A DNA stretch of 40,124 bases, taken from positions 1-40,124 of the forward strand of contig CAZRJK010000012.1 of assembly GCA_964600615.1 (NCBI GenBank), given 5' to 3'. Source of the DNA: RUG11198 sp964600615. Its GTDB lineage: Bacteria; Bacillota_I; Bacilli_A; RF39; UBA660. This document shows positions 35,001 to 40,124 of the stretch, one piece after another (positions within the stretch are counted from its first letter, which is position 1; each line of letters begins with the position of its first letter). Both the position numbers and the translations under genes were made by a program. The notes beneath the pieces were generated by a model. That model saw only the letters and a list, made by a program, of their open reading frames with translations. It was not told where the DNA came from and did no database searches.

Positions 35001-35970
35001 TTTTTAGTTCACCAACACTAACCTCAATTACCCCTTTACCAACAGATAACGCTTTCACAGTACCAGAATTATCAACACTTACAATACTAGGATTATTACT
35101 AACCCAAACAATATCATTAATAGAGTATTTATTACTCTCCAAAGAATAATCAATTTTTACAGTATCATTAACCTTAACATTATAATTAGCATTAGATAAT
35201 ATAATATCTTCAGCAAAAACAGTAACATAAGTATGATCTTCATTTCCATCATTATCCTTAACAGTTACAATCGCAACCCCAGCACCCTTAGGAGTAATAT
35301 TACCATTATCATCAACGGATACTACCCCCTTATTACTACTCTCAAAATTAAAATTACCTTCAACAATAACATAATCCTCTTCACTATTAATAAATCTTAT
35401 ATTATCAGAAACATTATTAGATAAGTTTTGAACAATTCCCTTATTATTATAAACTGAAGTTTTCCTAGCAGAAGAAGTATTACCACTTTTATACTTTAAA
35501 CTCTTTATTATACTAACCTTTGCCAATTCAGAAATTTTCATATTAATAGAATGATTTAAAATAGCAAGCTTATTATCTTCATTTAAAACAGTTATATTTA
35601 CATCACTAACTTGCACATTTCCAACTCTAGCAAGAATATAAGCTTTACCTGCCTTAGAAGCTGTCACTACATTATTCTTTATAACAACATTATCACTATT
35701 AGCCTCCCAAATAACTTCACTATCACTAGAACTATATACACTATCCAAATCCAATGATTCATTCAAATTTAAATTATAATATCTAGAATCAACACTTAAT
35801 ATATTATGACCACTAGAATACATATAAACAAAAAATACTATACCAATAATAAAAAGAAAAATAGCTATAAACCCAAACAACTTAGGAGAAATTCCTTCAT
35901 ATTTAATTCTATTCTCAGGTAAATAATCCTTATAATGATTTTCTTTTTCACTAATACTACTATTATTCAT
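29062..35970 (-). CDS. Giant modular surface protein with Ig-like, double beta-helix, InlB-type repeats, CBM-like and beta-propeller domains
   Basis: 2302 residues. A short cytoplasmic start and one membrane helix (about 31-51) anchor it with the rest outside; no LPXTG. Regions by residue: Ig-like (Big_2) modules at about 57-130, 205-252, 258-331 and 338-416; a first right-handed beta-helix of pectate-lyase type at 448-720 (GGIIYLPTGVYKI); a second at 778-1060 (VVDFGAKGTLVDDDTKAIQSA); an InlB-type repeat at 1077-1160; a CBM4/9-like module at 1170-1390; more InlB-type repeats at 1392-1643; Ig-like 1646-1716; three repeats at 1721-1977; and a five-bladed propeller like GH43/GH32 at about 1980-2302 (YAPSIMV, CDPSVV, GTGQPSLIY, WLHNADFAF). 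It probably binds and perhaps trims glycans or mucus. GGAGGG precedes ATG 35970. It is a single-gene transcript. Confidence 0.85.
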   Translation of the reverse strand: MNNSSISEKENHYKDYLPENRIKYEGISPKLFGFIAIFLFIIGIVFFVYMYSSGHNILSVDSRYYNLNLNESLDLDSVYSSSDSEVIWEANSDNVVIKNNVVTASKAGKAYILARVGNVQVSDVNITVLNEDNKLAILNHSINMKISELAKVSIIKSLKYKSGNTSSARKTSVYNNKGIVQNLSNNVSDNIRFINSEEDYVIVEGNFNFESSNKGVVSVDDNGNITPKGAGVAIVTVKDNDGNEDHTYVTVFAEDIILSNANYNVKVNDTVKIDYSLESNKYSINDIVWVSNNPSIVSVDNSGTVKALSVGKGVIEVSVGELKKKINFLVEQDVVLPSDLVVDKKDVVLEVGSDLSINASVLPDNATNKDVVYSSSNTSIATVDSSGKIIGKGLGKTVIVASTTNGIKRNINVTVTKKNVAIENATNHENFYSKESSVFYDGKVNTFSSDGIQTVIDSVKDTGGIIYLPTGVYKITKPIVLPAFVTLIGDGAEKTILRADGNISSVIETTDYTTFLNGTSKWHDTKGVPMQFGIKNISVDGNYKAINGVNIYGYSFIIRDVDIKSVSGNGMNISWGKDNDNKVLNDVWKDNYSKFFESYLDHIRVFNANNIGINWENLTDAYLDNIEVSNCNKGIRILGNNYVGRANIHNCSTGVEIVDNSSIADLSVDNCEIGLYANGWRLNVDKITCSGSKQYDMVFTSRAAHSLIRSYKSTSSPSGDYIKKDGDDIRIGNKSIGDTVETSKYVKSQIDVNFLNNINQVLDNAKKAASLVDSSLPIINVVDFGAKGTLVDDDTKAIQSAIDSLKSSGGVVYFPPGQYRINKKLLIYSNITIKGAGPHTSEFYLSDFSNPDSDGNKTDVTSMLETYGEVKNTRIVDISFFGNKYDNHNKNVAGLTIHGSNIVIDNVWVEGISGYGVYFGINDSEKTKYSYINGLRIRYGDNKGLIIDGGGKVAVDNTDVSECKDIGLDVLSPVVIGNIHLYSNYGNYQLLDRGGIVANTVISETAHETAFRLENSNTKIGTLQLYANHKMNLQKVSSASDSYIGTYQCNDPITTSDALDGSSYGKISVPWISKEGNYTIKYNANGGSGNVSDTICSYDTKCLFSKNTFNKLGYTLIKGKEWCTNADGSGTCYDQASQYNLSSLCNKDDDCNITLHANWENNHYKLVKSYGGNLISNGGFDDYTEVVSPSKKVNNLVHTWDNTLNGIPGKINKAYNAINWGTGFNGNVALPELGYHAHMRIIDNNKVFRFKTNEDYVNKTESDISGGSVKPGTITVGRWLGIAEIIDGSKLKAGETYMLTVDVYRVSGNNIVTGGLYYATTSSNGSLSFGAGKCSLSPSKAGAWESLSWTFTLGNDYSYAKANPKLYIYGNAGGAGELYVDNIKLEQVIISNKEYDTSYTNNDLASIDKLGYTFSGWYNNSSFDNILTNTTKFDNNSAMFDNIDNDGSNARIYARFVPNNYIVKYNANGGTGTMENTTCTYDKNCVLSTNTFTRKGYSFNGWSDNANGTKIYDDKANVNNLVSSGTKNLYAVWKPNTLTITYNANGGTDTKKTKAIPFSAVYKYDGTNFASGGLPNANGSATSGTWALTKPGYTITADWLVGSSTSSKVISANSNYATVQALATAIGYPIELKNQTVTLYAKWKSSLKIDKSNVILGKGKTIQLSAVNDVGESVTWTSSNTKVATVSKGLVTGVSRGIVTITIKAGSRTATCMVTVIDKNNYAIVYNKNGGAGTMNNTICTLNTNCKLSVNSYSRIGYTFDGWYTKASGGTKYGATMNETKNITVYAHWKINKYKITYNANGGKGSVSATTCNYMGDCTLRANSFTKVGYTFDGWYTKASGGTKYSTVTKLTGNTTIYAHWKANKVIVKYNANGGKIASESGLANNDEYSIKDGLIYMNSSVLTSKFDYGTIKDLANLNSKNYLNMGKSGYSALGGNEWCEKADGTGSCFDQDVKYDVSNYCDASKGDCTVTLYANWKIISKAVMKESFKRLVYKGDDAREYYAYAPSIMVKDGVVNVWYCGNKNKSDGTAASMTETTRDHIMYTSNNGRTRTNVLELVTGQWDEYHMCDPSVVEGNFYYNGKQYKYIMAYTGVDKTAHPYGNDIGLAVSNALNSGWIRVGTLPLISYDKADRWGTGQPSLIYKDNKLILFYTNDTGIGKGMQVVIIDPNTLEIESSGDLGAKNVFWLHNADFAFKGNKLYVAHEGPEHGGREDSNGDNVSNTIRIWSTTISDFTNIKSYNDLSWTEENIINEEISGYRRNTNVGLFRKSNGELYKRVVGFTSAYQGNNFGWFDFHIYQSNF
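30441..30875 (-). repeat. Near-identical tandem InlB-type repeat units in the giant gene
   Basis: The segment that begins TTGTTCCACCAGAAG occurs at 30441 and again at 30657, a period of 216 bp (72 residues). Both encode YTFDGWYTKASGGTKY. The coded repeats also share a Cys-x5-Cys pair, as in TICTLNTNCKL and TTCNYMGDCTL. Confidence 0.75.
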
Positions 35971-35984
35971 AACATCCCTCCACT

Positions 35985-36013
35985 AGTATAATACTAAAAT
36001 AATAGTAACACAA
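35985..36013 (-). promoter_or_regulatory. Promoter of the giant surface-protein gene
   Basis: TTGTGT (36013-36008), 17-nt spacer, TATACT (35990-35985) on the minus strand. The -10 box is half of an inverted repeat TAGTAT-A-ATACTA (35984-35996), a possible operator. Confidence 0.65.
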
Positions 36014-36032
36014 AAATCGACAACAATCAAAC

Positions 36033-36064
36033 AAAAAAAAGAAACAATAGCTATTGTTTCTTTT
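36033..36064 (-). terminator. Intrinsic terminator of the coiled-coil operon
   Basis: AAAAGAAACAATAG (36037-36050) pairs with CTATTGTTTCTTTT (36051-36064), with further T on the minus strand (36040-36033). It overlaps the stop of the gene at 36063. Confidence 0.86.
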
Positions 36065-36314
36065 AATTTTCAACATTTTCCACAAACAAAGGTAAAACTG
36101 TTTTCAAATTTACTTCTCCAACTACTTCATCAATAAATATCTTATTACCATCACGGGTTTCTTTTACTATTTTATAATTATCCTTAATATCAGTCTCATT
36201 CTCATTACATTCAGCAATATAATAATATTGATTATCATTATGAAGAACCTTAGAAATAACTAAATATTTTTCTCCATTACCAAGAGTAATTACCTTACCT
36301 TCCTTAATATCCAT
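36063..36314 (-). CDS. DUF1292-like small protein
   Basis: 83 residues. EGKVITLGNGEKYLVISKVLHNDNQYYYIAE, then YKIVKETRDGNKIFIDEVV, follows the usual DUF1292 layout: a small beta protein with YYxL-like strands and an acidic tail. Function unknown. Its ATG shares bases with the stop of the preceding gene (TAATG). It is the last gene in the operon with the two coiled-coil proteins, so a role together with them is likely. Confidence 0.6.
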   Translation of the reverse strand: MDIKEGKVITLGNGEKYLVISKVLHNDNQYYYIAECNENETDIKDNYKIVKETRDGNKIFIDEVVGEVNLKTVLPLFVENVEN

Positions 36315-38254
36315 TATTTCTCCTCCTCATCATAAAGATCATCCATATCTGGAAAATCTAAACTTGGCATATTATTACCTTCATCTTTTTTACCATTATC
36401 AAAGAAAATATTATTACTATCAGTTAAATCTGGCAAACTATTTAAATCTAATGGGTTATCTTCATTAGAAGCCCAAAAATCGCCATCAACATCACCAACA
36501 TTATTATTAGCCATCACTTCATCTAGAGTAGTATTCTCTAATTCATTACTGAACAAAGGATTAGTTCCACTAGTAGTTTCTAAAGAACTATTACTTTCCT
36601 TAGTTTCAGGATCAGCATCATATTTCTTGTTATCAAAAATATCTTCTGGTACAGAATTATCTTCAAATTCCTCTTTTTTATCTTCAACAGGCTCTTCCTT
36701 ACTATCTGAAATAGTAACATCTTCTTCCTTCTTATCTATAGTTTTTTCAATTTTAACACCAAGCATTTCCCCAACACGTTTCATTACAGCATTAGATTTA
36801 GAAGTGGCTTCCTTTATATCCATATCTTTAACATCAGTAATTGAAACAACCTGATTATCTTTAGCATCAGTAACATCTAAAGTATCTTCTTCTTTCTCCT
36901 CTACTTTTTCTTCTTCTATAGATTTTTCTTCTTCTTTAAACTCTTCTTCTTTTTTATCTTCTACAACTTCTTCTATAGTTGCATCATCATTATTAGATTC
37001 AGGAACAAAAGGTGGAATATTAGCAAAAATATCATCATTATCTGCTTTTGGTTCCAATTCCTCTTTTATCTCAACTTTTTCTAGTTTTTCAGTATCATTA
37101 GTATTATCATCACTAGAAAATTCTTCTATATTTTCTTCTATATTATTGTCTTCGCTATTATCTCCTTCATAAGTATCAATAATACAAAATTCCTTCAATA
37201 AAGACAATATTTCAACTTTTTGATTATCTTGTTCTAACCCTTTTACTTCAATCTTTCTTGAATCCATTTCTTGAATATAATTATCTATATTATCTATATT
37301 TAGTTTTTCTTCTTTTATCTCCTCATATTGCTTATGTAATAAATCATACAAACCATTTAAAACATCTACTTCTTCTATACCAAGATCATCCCTAAGACTA
37401 TTTCTTTCACGTAAAAGCTCATTTAAAGTATCCCTTTTAGCTATAAGCTTATCATATTCATTTTCTGTATTAGCAAGCATTGCATATATTCTAAGTAAAT
37501 ACTCCTCTTCCTTATTATCATAAAAAAGATTTTTAGCATTATTTACATAAGATAAATATTCATTTCTTTCTTCTCCACTAATACCAGCCTGATTTAAAGT
37601 AGAAAAAGATTTATTAAAAATATCTAAACTTTTCTTACTATCAGCAGTAACAGCTATAACATCATTTAATTTAGCATCTATATTATCAGAATTAATCCCT
37701 CTAAACAAATCCATATTGCTAACAATATTCTTAAATCTAGCAAACAAATCTTCTTCAGCCTTAATATTTTTTTCTTCAGATTTAGATTTTTTAACATATG
37801 CATCATTTAATTTATTTTCAAGAACATTAATTTCTTCATTTAATTTACTAATTCTCTCAGTATTACTTAAATATTCTTTAATATATCTAAGCCTTGATTT
37901 ATATTCATCTAATCTATCTTGATACTTAATAATTGGCAAGTTAACAAGTTCATATCCTGCAACATTAGAAAAATCTTCAATTAAAGACATACGTTGCTCA
38001 ACTCTACCACCAATATAATCAACTAAACTAGATAATTTCTTTTCCTCATCCTCTAACTTAAAAGTATCATAAAACTTACTATCTAAGTCCTTAAGGTATA
38101 CCTCATCATTCATAGCATCGATTTCTCTAGCTGCATCTTCAAAATTATTTACAGTCTCTTCTCTATCCTCACCATTTCCCAAAAGTAAACTCATTCTAAG
38201 TATCTTATACTTATTCTCTTTAATCTTATTAGCATCACTATTCATTTGTACCAT
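36314..38254 (-). CDS. Large acidic coiled-coil protein with a disordered C-terminal half
   Basis: 646 residues from ATG 38254, 8 nt after AAGAGG. Residues about 1-340 are long heptad-rich helices (ERISKLNEEINVLENKLND, LIAKRDTLNELLRERNSLRDD). The second half is extremely acidic and low in complexity (runs of EEKVEEKEED and KKEEEFKEEEK), ending DMDDLYDEEEK, and is probably disordered. No signal peptide or membrane helix, so cytoplasmic. It starts 20 nt after the stop of the 535-residue coiled-coil gene. I know no family; it could be a cytoskeletal, scaffold or terminal-organelle-like structural protein. Confidence 0.75.
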   Translation of the reverse strand: MVQMNSDANKIKENKYKILRMSLLLGNGEDREETVNNFEDAAREIDAMNDEVYLKDLDSKFYDTFKLEDEEKKLSSLVDYIGGRVEQRMSLIEDFSNVAGYELVNLPIIKYQDRLDEYKSRLRYIKEYLSNTERISKLNEEINVLENKLNDAYVKKSKSEEKNIKAEEDLFARFKNIVSNMDLFRGINSDNIDAKLNDVIAVTADSKKSLDIFNKSFSTLNQAGISGEERNEYLSYVNNAKNLFYDNKEEEYLLRIYAMLANTENEYDKLIAKRDTLNELLRERNSLRDDLGIEEVDVLNGLYDLLHKQYEEIKEEKLNIDNIDNYIQEMDSRKIEVKGLEQDNQKVEILSLLKEFCIIDTYEGDNSEDNNIEENIEEFSSDDNTNDTEKLEKVEIKEELEPKADNDDIFANIPPFVPESNNDDATIEEVVEDKKEEEFKEEEKSIEEEKVEEKEEDTLDVTDAKDNQVVSITDVKDMDIKEATSKSNAVMKRVGEMLGVKIEKTIDKKEEDVTISDSKEEPVEDKKEEFEDNSVPEDIFDNKKYDADPETKESNSSLETTSGTNPLFSNELENTTLDEVMANNNVGDVDGDFWASNEDNPLDLNSLPDLTDSNNIFFDNGKKDEGNNMPSLDFPDMDDLYDEEEK

Positions 38255-38274
38255 CACAATCACCTCTTCTTATC

Positions 38275-39882
38275 CTAAAACCAATTTCCATTTCCAACTT
38301 TTTCTTTATCTTCATTCAAATCATTATATTCACTTTCATCAAAGAAAGATCCATTTCCATCAAGACTTGGAAATTCTGGAAAAATATTCTCTTTTTTATC
38401 TAACTTTACTTTTGGAAATACTTTTTCTTCTCTTTCTACTCTCTTAGCAGAAACAACCGTATTATCATATTTTTCATTTTTTATAACAGGAATACCTTCA
38501 TCAACTCTTCTTTTATTAGTATGCTTTAAGAATATATCATCACTAGGTCTGACACTACCACTTAAAGTTCTCTTTCCACCAGTATCAGAACGCTTAGAAA
38601 TAGAATTAATACTTTCGGCAGATTTCTTATTCAAAGACTTATCCTTAGAAGTAAACAAAACAGGATTTTTCTTTTCAACTAATAATTGCTTAGTTCTTTC
38701 TTCTATTTCCTTTTTCCTTTCTTCTTCCATAGCCTTTTGCCTTTTAATTATCTCTTCTCGTCTCTTTCTTTCTTTTTCAAGCTCTATTAATCTTCTTTCT
38801 TCTTCCTTCTTCTTTTGTTCTAATAACAATTTTTCTTGATATTTTTTCTCATTTTCCAACAAATCAGAAAGAACTCCTTTAAAATCATCACTAGCATTTT
38901 CTCTAACAATTTCCTCTAAAGCAACTTTCTTAGCTTCCTTTTCTTCCATCAAACTTTTTAAAGTGGCTAAATCTTGCTTTTCCAATTTAATAGTAGCATA
39001 TTGTTTATTTAATTCTTCACCAACCAAAGAATACAACTCACTACTAGTAATACCACTTAAAATACTATTAATTTCTTCCCTTTTGCTAAGTAATTCCTCA
39101 TAATTAGTAGTAGCCTTATCATATATCTCTATTAACCTTAGAATTAATTTTTTTTCCTTATACTTCTCATATTCTAAAGTAATAGCAGTTAACATATTAT
39201 CACATTCCGTTATAATCTCTGATGTACAATCATTTCTAGCAATTTTAGCATTTTCTTTAGCTTTTTCCAACGAATAACCGAGTTCAGTATAAGCCAAATC
39301 AATTTCTTTTTCTCTATCTTGTAATTCATATAAAGAAAGCTCATCAAAAGCACTTCTTAATATCTTAATCATTTTATTCTCTAGTTGTCTATTCAATACT
39401 TTATTAGAATTAAGTTTATTATTTGCTTTCCTAATACTTATATCTAAATGTATAAGTTCATCCTTCAATACACCATTTAACTTAATATTATTTTTATATT
39501 TTTCAATTGTTCTTACTTTCTCTTTAAATTCTTCTAATTTATCTTCACCCAAAACACTACCAGAATCCATACTTATACCCGTAACCTCATAATTATTAGT
39601 AATTTGATTAGTTATATAAGTCCTTCGCTCATTAATTAAATTAATAAGTTCTAATAATCTATTCTTTTCCTCATCCATTAAAAAAGTAGATTTATTCAAA
39701 ATTTTCATATATTTATCTTCATATATAACCTTAGTTATATCTAAAACACGTTTAATCAACTTGGTCATCTGATAACCAATATCTTGTTTTTGTCTTAAAT
39801 CTGTAGTAAATTTTAGGCTTTTTAAGAGCATATCATACTGTTTTAATGCCTTAATGACGGTTTCATTAGCATACTCTATCAT
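38275..39882 (-). CDS. Long coiled-coil protein, partner of the acidic coiled-coil protein
   Basis: 535 residues. Continuous helical heptads cover about 1-370, with a strongly charged stretch (EEERRLIELEKERKRREEIIKR) like a single alpha helix. A flexible basic region (about 385-480) follows, then a short acidic end with Phe and Asp. A repeated layout of two helical hairpins is shared with the next gene (both carry NxxYDxLLxxRxxLNxxL-like segments: TNYEELLSKREEINSIL here, NEYDKLIAKRDTLNELL there). No signal peptide. GAGGTGG precedes ATG 39882 and a TTGACA promoter lies upstream. Not recognised; structural. Confidence 0.74.
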   Translation of the reverse strand: MIEYANETVIKALKQYDMLLKSLKFTTDLRQKQDIGYQMTKLIKRVLDITKVIYEDKYMKILNKSTFLMDEEKNRLLELINLINERRTYITNQITNNYEVTGISMDSGSVLGEDKLEEFKEKVRTIEKYKNNIKLNGVLKDELIHLDISIRKANNKLNSNKVLNRQLENKMIKILRSAFDELSLYELQDREKEIDLAYTELGYSLEKAKENAKIARNDCTSEIITECDNMLTAITLEYEKYKEKKLILRLIEIYDKATTNYEELLSKREEINSILSGITSSELYSLVGEELNKQYATIKLEKQDLATLKSLMEEKEAKKVALEEIVRENASDDFKGVLSDLLENEKKYQEKLLLEQKKKEEERRLIELEKERKRREEIIKRQKAMEEERKKEIEERTKQLLVEKKNPVLFTSKDKSLNKKSAESINSISKRSDTGGKRTLSGSVRPSDDIFLKHTNKRRVDEGIPVIKNEKYDNTVVSAKRVEREEKVFPKVKLDKKENIFPEFPSLDGNGSFFDESEYNDLNEDKEKVGNGNWF

Positions 39883-39904
39883 GACTAAACCACCTCTTAT
39901 TTTT

Positions 39905-39932
39905 ATTATATACTATTTAAATTTTTTGTCAA
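39905..39932 (-). promoter_or_regulatory. Promoter of the coiled-coil operon
   Basis: TTGACA (39932-39927), 16-nt spacer, TATAAT (39910-39905) on the minus strand, 22 nt before ATG 39882. Confidence 0.85.
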
Positions 39933-39994
39933 TTTATTTACCCCTATTTTTCAATATAATAACCTAAAAAATAAGCCTAAACATCCAATTTTAC

Positions 39995-40014
39995 TAGTTT
40001 TTTTAAAAAAACTA
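39995..40014. repeat. Perfect 20-bp AT-rich palindrome before the tRNA promoter
   Basis: TAGTTTTTTT followed by AAAAAAACTA. It ends directly at the -35 box of the tRNA-Leu promoter. It may be an UP-like element, a weak terminator, or a site for a regulator. Confidence 0.6.
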
Positions 40015-40043
40015 TTGCCAAATACTAAAAATTATTATATAAT
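40015..40043 (+). promoter_or_regulatory. Promoter of tRNA-Leu
   Basis: TTGCCA (40015-40020), 17-nt spacer, TATAAT (40038-40043). The leader that follows carries an AAGCAA-AAGAAC-TTGCTT hairpin (40056-40073). Confidence 0.8.
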
Positions 40044-40083
40044 GTACTAGTCATCAAGCAAAAGAACTTGCTTATAAATCAAT

Positions 40084-40124
40084 GCCTGAGTGGCGGAACA
40101 GGTAGACGCACAGGACTTAAAATC
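40084..40124 (+). tRNA. tRNA-Leu (anticodon UAA), 5' half
   Basis: GCCTGAGTGGCGGAACAGG starts the acceptor stem and D arm as in bacterial tRNA-Leu, followed by GTAGACGCACAGGA and the anticodon loop CTTAAAA with anticodon TAA. The window ends before the variable arm, T arm and 3' end. More tRNA genes may follow to the right. Confidence 0.9.

Noticed and set aside
36627..36854. Plus-strand frame opposite the acidic coiled-coil gene
   Set aside because: It is the Ser-rich reverse shadow of Glu/Asp-rich codons; no ribosome site or promoter.
39995..40014. Terminator of an upstream plus-strand gene
   Set aside because: No plus-strand gene lies to its left for many kilobases, so the palindrome is more likely tied to the tRNA promoter.
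1..40124. Mycoplasma-type code with TGA as Trp
   Set aside because: Several genes end at TGA in tight operon junctions (for example 17078-17076 and 11343-11341), and Trp is TGG.
1..40124. CRISPR array, insertion sequence or prophage
   Set aside because: No regularly spaced repeats, transposase or phage structural genes seen; the only direct repeats are the 60-bp pair and the InlB-type units.

Overview
This 40 kb window is very AT-rich, standard-code Firmicutes DNA (TGA is used as a stop and Trp is TGG). RecG, YebC, YvcK-WhiA, short-type ProS, rpsD, RadC and a Tad-type pilus locus, the consensus sigma-A promoters and the AGGAGG-type ribosome sites all suggest a host-associated member of the Bacilli. 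It is probably an uncultured gut lineage close to the Mollicutes (RF39-like). That placement is inference, not something read from a marker tree. Almost everything is on the minus strand; only the broken FemX-type gene, rpsD and a partial tRNA-Leu are on the plus strand.

Layout. 1-2600: the 5' end of an ABC exporter gene, then three tandem paralogous secreted proteins with SipW-dependent (TasA-like) leaders. 2683-4248: radC and a degenerate polysaccharide-deacetylase-like protein. 4324-8666: an envelope cluster (HtrA protease, Abi_2/HEPN protein, two membrane proteins including a DUF2207 protein, and an Amidase_3 peptidoglycan amidase). 8711-10366: proS behind a T-box leader. 10368-12183: a hypothetical protein, a pair of CotF-like small genes and a two-TM VirB2/TrbC-like protein with a Cys-rich tail. 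12232-12326: an apparently free-standing structured RNA. 12401-15721: recG, divergent from a FemX/MurM-like gene broken by one in-frame TAA.

15749-23153: yebC, then a minimal Tad locus (two TadE-like proteins, TadZ, TadA, TadB, TadC, plus a CmpB-type membrane protein), preceded by a membrane-anchored dockerin-cohesin-cadherin-like surface protein. 23314-24118: rpsD with its own promoter and a leader that can form two mutually exclusive helices, one next to the ribosome site. 24141-28976: a hypothetical gene, a DUF1653 gene and a tightly packed yvcK-whiA-unknown-unknown-tyrS operon. 29062-35970: a single 2302-residue surface protein with Ig-like, double beta-helix, InlB-type repeat, CBM-like and beta-propeller glycosidase-like parts. 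36063-39882: a three-gene operon of a DUF1292-like protein and two long coiled-coil, acidic proteins. 40015-40124: promoter and 5' half of tRNA-Leu(UAA).

The shared theme is the cell surface: protein export, peptidoglycan remodelling, a pilus-like secretion machine, a modular adhesin/glycan-binding giant and a cohesin/dockerin protein. Between these sit housekeeping translation genes controlled by RNA leaders. The genome is compact: several operon junctions are TAATATG, and many stop codons lie inside terminator stems.
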